A stretch of DNA of 64,000 nt from JAENVT01 sp963773085. Lineage in GTDB: Bacteria > Actinomycetota > Acidimicrobiia > Acidimicrobiales > Ilumatobacteraceae. Positions 17,798-25,667 of the stretch are shown here, in pieces (the first letter of the stretch is position 1; each line of letters begins with the position of its first letter). The DNA lies in NCBI GenBank assembly GCA_963773085.1, contig CAVYZS010000011.1:310001-374000 (forward strand), read 5' to 3'. The notes under the pieces were generated by a model that was not told the DNA's origin, made no database searches, and saw nothing but the letters and a program-made list of their open reading frames with translations. Made by a program: the position numbers and the translations under genes.

Positions 17798-17901
17798 GTC
17801 GGGCGCGATACCAGAACTGTCAGTGCTCACAGCGCGCCCGGCCGGAGGGGTCGGGCGCGAGACCGGAACTGTGAGTGCTCACAGCGCGCCCGATCGGCGG
17901 G
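17798..17901. repeat. Two tandem 52-bp palindromic repeats between convergent genes
   Basis: Two head-to-tail copies, 17798-17849 and 17850-17901, differ at about 6 of 52 positions. Each can fold into nested hairpins. In copy 2 the outer stem is TCGGGCGCG with CGCGCCCGA, and the inner stem is CTGTGAG-TG-CTCACAG. Copy 1 keeps the outer stem with one inner mismatch. They lie between the convergent DppF-like and CocE-like genes, so they could end both transcripts. Their tandem form also fits a REP-like dispersed element. Confidence 0.75.
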
Positions 17902-19830
17902 TCAGGCGAGGCGGCGGGGGAAGCGTTGAGACCAGCGGCGCTCGGCGATCAGCAGATCGGACTCGTAGGCATCGAGCTCGATCTCGACCATGTACTCGTC
18001 GGCGCTGCCCCGAACCTGCAGGCGAGACTCGACGGCGACGGAAGCCTCCGGCCAGTCGATCTCGAACCGTACGGTGCCACCTGCGGTGGCGTTCGCCGGG
18101 TCGGTGATCGGCACCGTGACGTGCCCCTCGTAGTGGTCGGTCATTCGTCCGCCGTGAGGTGTGTCGTACGTGCTGCCGTATTTGGTCTGCACGGTCGTCA
18201 ACCGGGCGAGCACGTCGTGGTTCATGCTCCAGGTGAGGCCGTTGAGGTCGGGCTGCTGAGGCGCATCGACCGCCGCGAACGAGGGCACCCCCGAGCCGCC
18301 GGGCGGCAGTACCGGGAGTTGCATCTGCAATGACTCGACGGTCATCGTGACCAGCGCCGGCGGCACCCACGTGTTCGGCCAATCGCTGCCGGCGATGCTG
18401 AGCCGAATCGAATGACCGGCTGGGAACACCCAGGATGTCGCTTCCATCTCGACTTCGACCTCGTAGGGCTCACCCGGCACGAGCGGGGCAGGTGGGTCTA
18501 CCCGATGTGTGAGGTTGAGCAACCCCCGCGTGACCAGGGCCGACGTGCCATCCGGCCATACGTCGTTGAGCTTCACCGAGAGATATGCGACTGGCTGATC
18601 GGACGTCACCGTGGCCCGGACCACGACATGTCCGAGCACCTCCGTCGGTGTCCTGACTGGCCAGTCCGTGGTCAACGACCAGGCATCGTCGGCGCGTTGG
18701 TCGAGCGGTTGACCCCACGGCAATCCTCCGGCACACGAGATCCAAGCAGTCCAGCCGGTGTCGGCTCGGGCTTGCAGCGATCGCCGTCGACCGTCGTACA
18801 GCGTGATTGGCGACAGCCGTTGTGCCGGCCAGTCGGTTTCGTATCGCCATTCGCCACCGTGCGCGGCGAGATCCGGTTCCGGCCTGGTGGCGTGGCGCAC
18901 GAACACCCGAATCGGTGGCCGCGGCTCTCGACGATCGTCGCGCAACCACTGGCCGAAGAAGCTGATCATCTCTGGTACGAGGTCGATGTGCGGTCCGGGT
19001 AACGAAGACGATGGTGCCATGTGGCTCCACGGTCCGATGAGCAGTTCCTTCTCGCACGTCAGGTTCGCAAAGGTGCGAAGCGTGTTGTTGCGATAGCCAT
19101 CTGCCCAACCAGCCACGATCATCGTCGGGCATTCGATGCGGGCGTAGTCGGGGCGAACCGAGCCGTGACGCCAGTACGGCCCGTCGAGCTGCTCGCCCAT
19201 CCAGCGCAGCAGCCACGGCTCGTGCTCGGCGATGCGTGCGAGCCACTCGTCGCGCCACCCATCACCCCAGATCGCCGGCACCGGAGGGAGTGCGTTCATC
19301 GGTGTCATGTAGTGGCAGTAGTCGACGAGGTCGATCGCCCGCAGTGCTCCGCCCATGTAATGCACGTCGTCCGTGTAGCGGTCGTCGGTGGCGTAGATCG
19401 CGCAGATCGCGCCGAGCGCAGGAGGGCGCTCGCACGCCAACTGCAGTGAGTTGAACCCTGAGTAGCTGTACCCGAACATCCCGACACGGCCATTGCTCCA
19501 GGGTTGGTCGCCGAGCCAGGTGACCACATCGGTCAGGTCGGCAAGTTCGGTCAGCGGGTACTCGTCGGTGGCTCGCCCCGCCGACGAGCCGGTTCCGCGG
19601 AGATCGACACGGCAGACCGCGAAGCCACCTTCGGATCGCAGGCGCAAGTAGTCGTCGGAATGCGACTCGCTCGTGAGGTCATCCTTCCGATAGGGCAACG
19701 CCTCCAGCAGCACCGCAGCGCGCCCGGTGTCACCAGGCAGATACAGGTCGGCGGCGAGCCGAGTGCCGTCGCGTGCCGTGATCCACACCTGCTCGCAACG
19801 CACGGGCGGGAGCGTATCTCGTGACCTCAC
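17902..19830 (-). CDS. CocE/NonD-family hydrolase (X-Pro dipeptidyl-peptidase S15-like)
   Basis: This 642-residue alpha/beta hydrolase contains ARDGTRLAADLYLPG at the N-terminus, VDLRGTGSSAG for the oxyanion region and the nucleophile Ser122 in GYSYSG, as in cocaine esterase and glutaryl-7-ACA acylase relatives. A C-terminal jelly-roll domain (about residues 400-640) is typical. There is no signal peptide, so it is likely cytoplasmic. The start is either GTG 19830 or GTG 19803 (VRCEQVW); neither has a clear ribosome binding site. The reaction is ester or amide hydrolysis, but the substrate is not readable. Confidence 0.87.
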   Translation of the reverse strand: MRSRDTLPPVRCEQVWITARDGTRLAADLYLPGDTGRAAVLLEALPYRKDDLTSESHSDDYLRLRSEGGFAVCRVDLRGTGSSAGRATDEYPLTELADLTDVVTWLGDQPWSNGRVGMFGYSYSGFNSLQLACERPPALGAICAIYATDDRYTDDVHYMGGALRAIDLVDYCHYMTPMNALPPVPAIWGDGWRDEWLARIAEHEPWLLRWMGEQLDGPYWRHGSVRPDYARIECPTMIVAGWADGYRNNTLRTFANLTCEKELLIGPWSHMAPSSSLPGPHIDLVPEMISFFGQWLRDDRREPRPPIRVFVRHATRPEPDLAAHGGEWRYETDWPAQRLSPITLYDGRRRSLQARADTGWTAWISCAGGLPWGQPLDQRADDAWSLTTDWPVRTPTEVLGHVVVRATVTSDQPVAYLSVKLNDVWPDGTSALVTRGLLNLTHRVDPPAPLVPGEPYEVEVEMEATSWVFPAGHSIRLSIAGSDWPNTWVPPALVTMTVESLQMQLPVLPPGGSGVPSFAAVDAPQQPDLNGLTWSMNHDVLARLTTVQTKYGSTYDTPHGGRMTDHYEGHVTVPITDPANATAGGTVRFEIDWPEASVAVESRLQVRGSADEYMVEIELDAYESDLLIAERRWSQRFPRRLA

Positions 19831-19831
19831 C

Positions 19832-19865
19832 AGGTCAGCGAGGCAGCCCTAGGTCAGCGAGGCAG
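19832..19865. repeat. 15-bp direct repeat at the end of the OB-fold gene
   Basis: AGGTCAGCGAGGCAG occurs at 19832-19846 and again at 19851-19865, a 19-bp period. The right copy contains the stop codon of the leftward OB-fold gene, so the left copy looks like a tandem duplication of that gene's end. Confidence 0.7.
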
Positions 19866-20180
19866 AAGGGTGTAAGCGGGGTTGGTGAACTCCAGATGGT
19901 CACCGTGCATGACCGGAACACCTTCGATGGCGACCCGCCGACCGAGGGTGATGCCGCCGATCGCCCGCCGCCCGGTCCATACCGCGGTAACCGTGCCGGT
20001 GTCGTCGGAGATGGAGACCGCCAACGCGGCCTGGCCCACCGTCGGCCTGGCGGTCATGCGTGTGACCTTGCCGGACACACACACACGCCGGCGGGATTGG
20101 GCGTCGCGGATCGGCGTGCTCACTGGCACCGGGCAGGGATCAGCCGGTTGGCTTTCCGATTGCTTACGACGCCGCAACAC
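19854..20180 (-). CDS. Small OB-fold nucleic-acid-binding-like protein
   Basis: This protein of about 108 residues begins at GTG 20180, five bases after the TrkA stop. A basic N-terminus (LRRRKQ) precedes a single OB-fold: RRRVCVSGKVTRMT, ALAVSISDDTGTVTAVWTGRR, ITLGRRVAIEGVPVMHGDHLEFTNPAYTLL. The pattern matches the OB-fold (tRNA-anticodon-type) proteins found beside trkA in actinobacteria, such as the Mycobacterium Rv2694c neighbourhood. Its function is unknown; the conserved proximity suggests a link with the K+ system. Confidence 0.75.
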   Translation of the reverse strand: MLRRRKQSESQPADPCPVPVSTPIRDAQSRRRVCVSGKVTRMTARPTVGQAALAVSISDDTGTVTAVWTGRRAIGGITLGRRVAIEGVPVMHGDHLEFTNPAYTLLPR

Positions 20181-20185
20181 CGCGG

Positions 20186-20854
20186 TCAGCCGACCAGTGC
20201 CCGGCGGACGTCGTCCTCGACGCCGCCCGTGACCAGTACCAACACCTCGTCTCCCCGGTGCAACACCGTGTCGCCTCGGGGCACCACGACGTGACCGTCG
20301 CGGAGCACGGCCACCACAGTCGACTCGCGTGGCAGGCCGAGTTCGGTGATTTCCTTGGCAATCGCCGGTGAGCCTTCGGCCAACGTGACCTCGGCGAGGC
20401 GGGCTTTGCCACCTTCGAGGCTGAGCAGCCGGACGAATGAGCCGACCGTGACGGCTTCCTCGACGAGACCCGTGAGCAGGTGAGGTGTCGAGACCGAGAT
20501 GTCGACGCCCCACATGTCGTTGAACATCCACTCGTTCTTCGGGTTGTTGACGCGGGCCAGGACGCGCGGCACGGCGAACTCCTGCTTGCTGAGCAAGGAG
20601 ACCACCAGGTTGTCCTCGTCATCGCCGGTGACGGCGGCGACGACATCGGCTTCGGCGGCACCGACGGCGTTGAGCGTGGCCACCTCGCAGGCGTCGCCCA
20701 GGCACCACGTGACACCGACCGGTGTGCGAGTAGCGCGGCCTTGAGTCACGATCGCCGGATCGTTGTCGATCAACGTCACCTCGTGACCCGAATCCTGCAG
20801 TTGGCCGGCCATGTAGCGCCCGACGCTGCCGGCACCGGCGATGATCACCTTCAT
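20186..20854 (-). CDS. trkA: TrkA-type K+ uptake regulatory subunit (RCK)
   Basis: This is a 222-residue RCK protein that gates potassium transporters in response to nucleotides. It starts MKVIIAGAGSVGRYMAGQL, a Rossmann NAD(P)-binding motif (GxGxxG) with acidic LIDND after strand 2, and has a C-terminal RCK_C domain from about residue 140 (EEAVTVGSFVRLLSLEGGK to the end). The gene order, two TrkA genes next to a KimA-like permease, matches ceoB/ceoC of Mycobacterium. Its ATG shares a base with the upstream TrkA stop (TGATG). Confidence 0.93.
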   Translation of the reverse strand: MKVIIAGAGSVGRYMAGQLQDSGHEVTLIDNDPAIVTQGRATRTPVGVTWCLGDACEVATLNAVGAAEADVVAAVTGDDEDNLVVSLLSKQEFAVPRVLARVNNPKNEWMFNDMWGVDISVSTPHLLTGLVEEAVTVGSFVRLLSLEGGKARLAEVTLAEGSPAIAKEITELGLPRESTVVAVLRDGHVVVPRGDTVLHRGDEVLVLVTGGVEDDVRRALVG

Positions 20855-21516
20855 CAGTGCGTCCCGTCCGTGAGATGCAGGGCCTCGTCGAGTTGCGCGG
20901 CGTGGTCGGCGGGTACGACGACGTGCAGGACGTCGTCTTCCTGCAGCAGCGTGCCCGACGGTGGTATCGACGCCTCGCCAAACCGACCGAGAACCGCGAC
21001 GCGACCTGCGGTCGATGCCTCGATGTCGGCCACGGTTCTTCCTGCCGCCGCTGCGGGGACTCGTCGTTCGATGATCGTGAACTTTGCCGACGGGTCGATC
21101 CAGTCGGGCGTGGATTCCGATATCAGTAGGTGACGCAGGACCCGTGCGCTCGTCCAGGTCACCGAGGCAACGGTGGCGATACCCAACCGTTCGTAGATCG
21201 AAGCCCGCCGCGGGTCGTAGATGCGGGCGACCACGTGTTTGACCCCGAACGTCTCGCGAGCGACACGAGCGATGAGGATGTTCGAGTTGTCGCCGCTGGT
21301 GACCGCAGCGACGGCACAGTCCGGCGTGATTCCGGCCTCGGTCAGTACGTCGCGGTCGAATCCGACGCCCACCATCGTCGTCCCCTTGAAGTCGTCACCG
21401 AGGCGACGGAATGACTCGGAACGGCGATCGATCACGATGACGTCGTGTTCCGAGGACACGAGACTGAGGGCGACCTCCGAGCCAACTCGGCCACAGCCAA
21501 CGACGATGACATGCAT
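20854..21516 (-). CDS. TrkA-type K+ uptake regulatory subunit (second copy)
   Basis: This is a 220-residue RCK protein, MHVIVVGCGRVGSEVALSL, with the Rossmann GxGxxG and VIDRRSE at the end of strand 2. The C-terminal RCK_C domain contains LLQEDDVLHVVVPADHAAQL. The ATG at 21516 has TAGGAG nine bases upstream, which rules out the longer open frame inside the permease gene. Strand-2 chemistry (DRRSE versus DND) differs from its partner, so the two may prefer different nucleotides. Compare CeoC of Mycobacterium. Confidence 0.92.
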   Translation of the reverse strand: MHVIVVGCGRVGSEVALSLVSSEHDVIVIDRRSESFRRLGDDFKGTTMVGVGFDRDVLTEAGITPDCAVAAVTSGDNSNILIARVARETFGVKHVVARIYDPRRASIYERLGIATVASVTWTSARVLRHLLISESTPDWIDPSAKFTIIERRVPAAAAGRTVADIEASTAGRVAVLGRFGEASIPPSGTLLQEDDVLHVVVPADHAAQLDEALHLTDGTH

Positions 21517-21527
21517 ACTCGGAACTC

Positions 21528-23396
21528 CTACTGCTCTTCTGTGTGATCGCCGAGTGTATGGATCGGGACCGAGACAACGGCGGTGTGCGGACGGTAGAGC
21601 AGTTTCGCCTTCAGGGCAAAGGCGCTGCCGTTGTGCAGCCATTGCGACTTCCACGATGTGACGAATTCGGGGATGACGACCGTGATGATGTCGCCGGCGT
21701 GACGCTCGTCGAGTTCGTCGATGAACTGCAGGATCGGACGGGTCAGTTCACGGTACGGCGAGTAGACCGTGTGCAGTTCGATCGGCACCTCGAACGCCTT
21801 CCACTGGTCTTCGACGGCCTTGCGTTCTTCGTCGTTGCTGGCCACGGTGACGGCCAGAATGCGGTCGGGATTCAACGAGCGGGCGTACTGCACGCCACGC
21901 AGCACACCCTTGTTCACGCCGCCGACCAACACGACCATCGTGTGGGTTTCGCGTGGCGCCCGGTAGCCGGGCGGCGCGACGACAGCGCCGCGGCTCCTCT
22001 TGTAATGCTTGCCGATCGATCGGAAGACGAACACCATGATCGGGATCAGAACCGCCGGGATCCAGGCGCCTTCGACGAACTTGGAGGCAACCACGATGAT
22101 CGCGATCAGCCCGGTTGACACTGCCCCGATGGCGTTGATCACCATGCTGGAGCGCCAGTTCGGTTCGCGTTCTTTGAGGTGATGGCGGACCATCCCGGCC
22201 TGGCTGAGGGTGAATCCGGTGAACACGCCGAAGGCGTACAACGGGATCAGTTTGGAGATGTCGCCATTGAAGGCGATGATCAAGACGCTGGCGACCGAGG
22301 CCAGGAAGAGGACGCCATTGGAGAACACCAGCCGGGCACCACGGTTGAAGAACTGGCGGGGAAGGAACCCGTCCCTGGCAATGATCGATGCCAGCCGAGG
22401 GAAGTCCGCATAGGCCGTGTTGGCGGCGAGGATCAGGATCAGGAAGGTGCCGACCATCAACATCCAGAACAGGGCCCCCTTGCCGCCGAAAACGTACTCG
22501 GCCATCAGCCCGAGCCCGTTGCCGTCGTGCTCGCCACGGTACGGCTTGAGGTGGGAGGCCAGCACCGACACACCGAGGAAGCACGAGCCCAGGATCACAC
22601 CCATCCACACCAGGGTGTGCGCGGCGTTCTTGCTCTCGGGAACCCTGAACGCGGGAACGCCGTTCGACACCGCCTCGACGCCCGACAGTGCGACGGCACC
22701 TGATGAGAATGCCCGGGCCAACATGTACAGGCTGAGGCTGTTGTGAAGTTTCGAGGCGATGATCGCTTCGTCCGAGAGCATGCTGTCGGGGATCGGCGGC
22801 ACGTGCTGTACGAACACACGATAGAAGCCGGTTCCGAGCAGGATCAGCAACATGATCACGTAGAAGTACGTCGGTCCGGCAAAGGCGGCCCCGCTCTCTT
22901 TCACACCGCGCAGGTTGACGACGGTCATCAGCAAGATGCACGCCAGACAAATCGGTACGGTCCACCTGTTCGAGAAGCCTGTTGCCGTGCGGATGGCCAG
23001 CACGCCGCCGGCGACGCTGACCGCCACCGTCAGGATGTAGTCGACCAGAAGGGATGCCCCGGCGACCAATGAGGGAGTCTCGCCGAGGTTCTCCCGGCTG
23101 ACGATGTACGCGCCGCCACCCGACGGGTAGGCGTGGATCGTCTGCCGGTAGCTCATCACCACGATGACGAGCAGCACACACACGACAATGGCGATCGGAG
23201 TCAACAGGTTGAACGCCGTCGCGCCGATGCCGGCCTGCAGCAACAACACGACCAGGATCTCGTCAGTGGCGTAGGCAGTCGACGAGATCGCATCCGACGC
23301 GAAAACAGGAAGCGCAACGAGCTTGCGAATCCGTTGGTGCGCTTCCTCCTCCGACGAGATCGGCTTGCCGATGAGGATTCGTTTCAGCGCCGGCAT
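21528..23396 (-). CDS. KimA-like (APC superfamily) potassium transporter
   Basis: This 622-residue protein has about twelve transmembrane helices and a cytoplasmic C-terminal domain (from about residue 470) related to USP-like folds. The opening RKLVALPVFASDAISSTAYATDE is typical of the KimA/YdaO branch of APC permeases, known as high-affinity K+ importers. Rv2690c, next to the trkA genes of Mycobacterium, is the same type. I use ATG 23396 because family members start just before this motif; a TTG at 23498 is an alternative. It shares the leftward transcript with two TrkA genes. Confidence 0.85.
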   Translation of the reverse strand: MPALKRILIGKPISSEEEAHQRIRKLVALPVFASDAISSTAYATDEILVVLLLQAGIGATAFNLLTPIAIVVCVLLVIVVMSYRQTIHAYPSGGGAYIVSRENLGETPSLVAGASLLVDYILTVAVSVAGGVLAIRTATGFSNRWTVPICLACILLMTVVNLRGVKESGAAFAGPTYFYVIMLLILLGTGFYRVFVQHVPPIPDSMLSDEAIIASKLHNSLSLYMLARAFSSGAVALSGVEAVSNGVPAFRVPESKNAAHTLVWMGVILGSCFLGVSVLASHLKPYRGEHDGNGLGLMAEYVFGGKGALFWMLMVGTFLILILAANTAYADFPRLASIIARDGFLPRQFFNRGARLVFSNGVLFLASVASVLIIAFNGDISKLIPLYAFGVFTGFTLSQAGMVRHHLKEREPNWRSSMVINAIGAVSTGLIAIIVVASKFVEGAWIPAVLIPIMVFVFRSIGKHYKRSRGAVVAPPGYRAPRETHTMVVLVGGVNKGVLRGVQYARSLNPDRILAVTVASNDEERKAVEDQWKAFEVPIELHTVYSPYRELTRPILQFIDELDERHAGDIITVVIPEFVTSWKSQWLHNGSAFALKAKLLYRPHTAVVSVPIHTLGDHTEEQ

Positions 23397-23548
23397 GCCG
23401 AACACCCACAGTTGACGGTCGAGCCGGCGTAGAAGTTGAACATCGTCCGCCGAACGTAGCGTGTTCGCGTCGCTCCAGTGGGATGGATCAGGCTGCAAGC
23501 TGGCTTGTTCGGATCCTGCGGGACCGTCGAGGAGTCGAACGAGTCGGG
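23397..23548. other. Intergenic spacer between the KimA-like gene and the rplC promoter
   Basis: This is the left part of a 369-nt divergent gap. It should contain the leftward promoter of the potassium operon, but I see no convincing -35/-10 pair and no recognisable riboswitch. The TTG-initiated extension of the permease frame (23397-23498) is open but has no ribosome binding site. Confidence 0.4.
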
Positions 23549-23577
23549 TTGGCAGGCGCTGCCAGGTCCGATAGAGT
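23549..23577 (+). promoter_or_regulatory. Sigma-70-type promoter of the rplC operon
   Basis: The -35 TTGGCA (23549-23554) and -10 TAGAGT (23572-23577) are separated by exactly 17 nt. They lie upstream of the first gene of the 13-kb ribosomal operon. They predict a leader of about 180 nt. Confidence 0.65.
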
Positions 23578-23583
23578 CAAATC

Positions 23584-23765
23584 CTCGTGTACGCCAGCCG
23601 GCGTGCCTCCAACCGAAGTCTGTGTGCGCCCCCAGAAGTGTGTGGACGGGGGGACCTCGCAGCAAGAACTGAATCCGGTGCTCCGCCGGCCGTTGGGCCT
23701 GCGGAGCATCTGCGTGTACGACCAATGCCCGGGTGACCGGGTCTGACCCGAAAAGGTTGCCGATT
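23584..23765 (+). promoter_or_regulatory. Structured leader of the rplC operon
   Basis: This is a leader of about 180 nt with a strong hairpin at 23680-23707: GCTCCGC-C-GGCC, loop GTTG, GGCC-T-GCGGAGC (11 pairs and one mismatch). A GC-rich segment (CCCGGGTGACCGGGT, 23728-23742) and AAAAGG before the rplC ATG follow. Ribosomal operon leaders are often sites of feedback by one of the encoded proteins (in E. coli, L4 for S10). Whether this one is so used is inference. Confidence 0.45.
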
Positions 23766-24401
23766 ATGGCACTGAAAGCGATCGTTGGCGAGAAAGTCGC
23801 CATGAGCCAGGTGTGGGTGAACGACAAGGTCGTGCCCGTCACTGTGCTCCGCGTCGAGCCGGCCCGCATCGTCCAGGTGAAGACCATCGAACGCGACGGG
23901 TACTCGGCGCTCCAGGTCACGTTTGGCCACAAAGATGCCAAGAAGCTCACCAAGCCGCAGGCCGGCCACTTCGCCAAGGCCGGTGTCCAGCCCGGTCGCC
24001 GCGTGGTCGAGCTCCGCCTCGACTCCGTCGACGGTTACGAGGTCGGTCAAGAGATCAAGGTCGACACCATGGTCGAGGGGCAGCGGGTCGACGTCACCGC
24101 GGTCAGCCGAGGCAAGGGTTTCGCCGGCGGCATGAAGCGCCACAACTTCAAGGGCCAAGGCGCCAGCCACGGCAACCACAAACACCACCGTGCGCCCGGA
24201 TCAATCGGCTCGGCGAGCTACCCCGGTCGGGTGTTCAAGGGTCTGAAGATGGCCGGCCACATGGGCCACGAGCAGGTCACCACGCTGAACCTCGAGGTGG
24301 TGCAGGCCGATGTCGAGCGCAACCTCTTGCTGGTCAAGGGCTCGGTACCCGGTCCCAACGGCGGCGTCGTCATCGTTCGCAACGCAGTGAAGGGTAAGTG
24401 A
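23766..24401 (+). CDS. rplC: 50S ribosomal protein L3
   Basis: This is a 211-residue L3 starting MALKAIVGEKVAMSQVW, with the conserved central loop KGFAGGMKRHNFKGQGASHGNHKHHRAPGS and the PGRVFKGLKMAGHMG motif (both quoted as features of the family). It is first in the operon and lacks the usual rpsJ immediately upstream. AAAAGG at 23751-23756 serves as ribosome binding site. L3 organises the peptidyl-transferase side of domain VI of 23S rRNA. Confidence 0.98.
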   Translation: MALKAIVGEKVAMSQVWVNDKVVPVTVLRVEPARIVQVKTIERDGYSALQVTFGHKDAKKLTKPQAGHFAKAGVQPGRRVVELRLDSVDGYEVGQEIKVDTMVEGQRVDVTAVSRGKGFAGGMKRHNFKGQGASHGNHKHHRAPGSIGSASYPGRVFKGLKMAGHMGHEQVTTLNLEVVQADVERNLLLVKGSVPGPNGGVVIVRNAVKGK

Positions 24402-24406
24402 CCGAC

Positions 24407-25372
24407 ATGGCATCGATCACCGTGAAGAACTCATCCGGACAAGACGCCGGCAGCCTCGACCTCGACGAAGCGATGTTCGGCGTGCAGCCCAATGTGCCGC
24501 TGATGCACCAGGTCATCACGGCCCAGTTGGCGGCTCGCCGCAGCGGCACGCAGAGCACCAAGACCCGCGCCGAGGTCCGTGGTGGTGGCAAGAAGCCGTT
24601 CAAGCAGAAGGGCACCGGTAACGCCCGCCAGGGCTCGACCCGCTCGCCGCACATGAGCGGGGGTGGCGTCGCTCATGGCCCCAAGCCGCGCAAGTACGAC
24701 CAGAAGACCCCGAAGAAGATGATCAAGCTCGCACTGCGCTCGGCGCTGAGCGATCGGGCCGCCGATGGCAAGATCGTCGTGGTCGATTCGTGGGGTTTCG
24801 AGACTCCGAAGACGAAAGATGCCAAGAAGGCGCTCGGCGCTCTCGGTGTCGAGGGCAAGGCCTTGGTCGTCGTCGACATCGACGACACCAACACCATCAA
24901 GAGCTTCCTCAACCTTCCCGAGGTGCAGCTGATCGAGAGTCGTGAGCTGAACGCATACGACGTGCTGTGCAGCGACTACGTCATCTTCTCCCACGCCACG
25001 TTGCCGGGTGGGGGCGAGGTCACGGCTGCCCCGGCCCAGAAGAAGCCGGCACAGAAGGCCGCCACCACCAAGGAAGCAGCACCGAAGAGGGAAGCGGCCG
25101 CGAAGGTCGTCAGCGCGGACGTTCCCAAAGACGACAGCGCAGCCGATGCCGAGCCCGAGACGACATGGGCCGGCAGCCTCAAGGCTGTCGGCGGCGACGC
25201 TCCGGAGGGTTACGCGATCAAGGGCAACGCTTCGTCGATGCTCTACCACGTGCCCGGCTCGGCGTTCTACGACCGCACCGATGCCGAATACTGGTTTGCG
25301 ACCGCCGAAGATGCCGAGGCCGCCGGCTTCCAGCTGCCCCCCAGTCAGCGCGACAAGGAAGACGAGTCATGA
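24407..25372 (+). CDS. rplD: 50S ribosomal protein L4 with C-terminal IKGN/YHVPG extension
   Basis: This protein of 321 residues is about 110 longer than ordinary L4. The L4 core occupies residues 1-205: MASITVKNSSGQDAG, RGGGKKPFKQKGTGNARQG and NAYDVLCSDYVIFSHATL. A Lys/Ala-rich linker follows (about 210-250), then a compact domain with GYAIKGNASSMLYHVPGSAF and AEYWFATAEDAEAAGF. This motif is found as a tail on several actinobacterial proteins, and I believe it is the so-called sunset domain; its role is unknown. The GTG at 24398 overlaps the L3 stop and is an alternative start. Confidence 0.96.
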   Translation: MASITVKNSSGQDAGSLDLDEAMFGVQPNVPLMHQVITAQLAARRSGTQSTKTRAEVRGGGKKPFKQKGTGNARQGSTRSPHMSGGGVAHGPKPRKYDQKTPKKMIKLALRSALSDRAADGKIVVVDSWGFETPKTKDAKKALGALGVEGKALVVVDIDDTNTIKSFLNLPEVQLIESRELNAYDVLCSDYVIFSHATLPGGGEVTAAPAQKKPAQKAATTKEAAPKREAAAKVVSADVPKDDSAADAEPETTWAGSLKAVGGDAPEGYAIKGNASSMLYHVPGSAFYDRTDAEYWFATAEDAEAAGFQLPPSQRDKEDES

Positions 25373-25659
25373 AAGATCCCCGCGACATCATCTTGGCGCC
25401 CGTGGTATCAGAGAAGAGCTACGGCCTCATCGAGCATGGCGTCTACACGTTCAAGGTCCATCCGAGCGCCAGCAAGCCGGAGATCTCCGACGCCGTCAAG
25501 GCGATCTGGGGCGTCGACGTCGTGCAGGTCAACACCCTCAACCGGAAGGGCAAGGTGACGCGTGGTCGTCGCAGCAATCGTTCCGGCTCCAAGCCCGACA
25601 CCAAGCGGGCACTCGTCAAGCTGGCGGCGGGCCAAGAGATCCCGCTGTTCGAGAACTGA
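25369..25659 (+). CDS. rplW: 50S ribosomal protein L23
   Basis: This is a 96-residue L23, MKDPRDIILAPVVSEKSYGL, ending KLAAGQEIPLFEN. It overlaps the rplD stop by four bases (ATGA). L23 lies at the tunnel exit and docks trigger factor and SRP. The basic loop KGKVTRGRRSNRSGSKPD is as expected. Confidence 0.97.
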   Translation: MKDPRDIILAPVVSEKSYGLIEHGVYTFKVHPSASKPEISDAVKAIWGVDVVQVNTLNRKGKVTRGRRSNRSGSKPDTKRALVKLAAGQEIPLFEN

Positions 25660-25667
25660 GCTGAATC

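Noticed and set aside
17798..17901. CRISPR-like repeats
   Set aside because: Only two directly abutting units with no spacers.
23397..23548. c-di-AMP (ydaO-type) riboswitch ahead of the KimA-like gene
   Set aside because: I could not find the conserved core elements of that riboswitch on the leftward strand.
23565..23600. AGTCAAATCC resembling a tRNA T-loop
   Set aside because: No acceptor stem, anticodon arm or matching 5' half could be found; it overlaps the rplC promoter.
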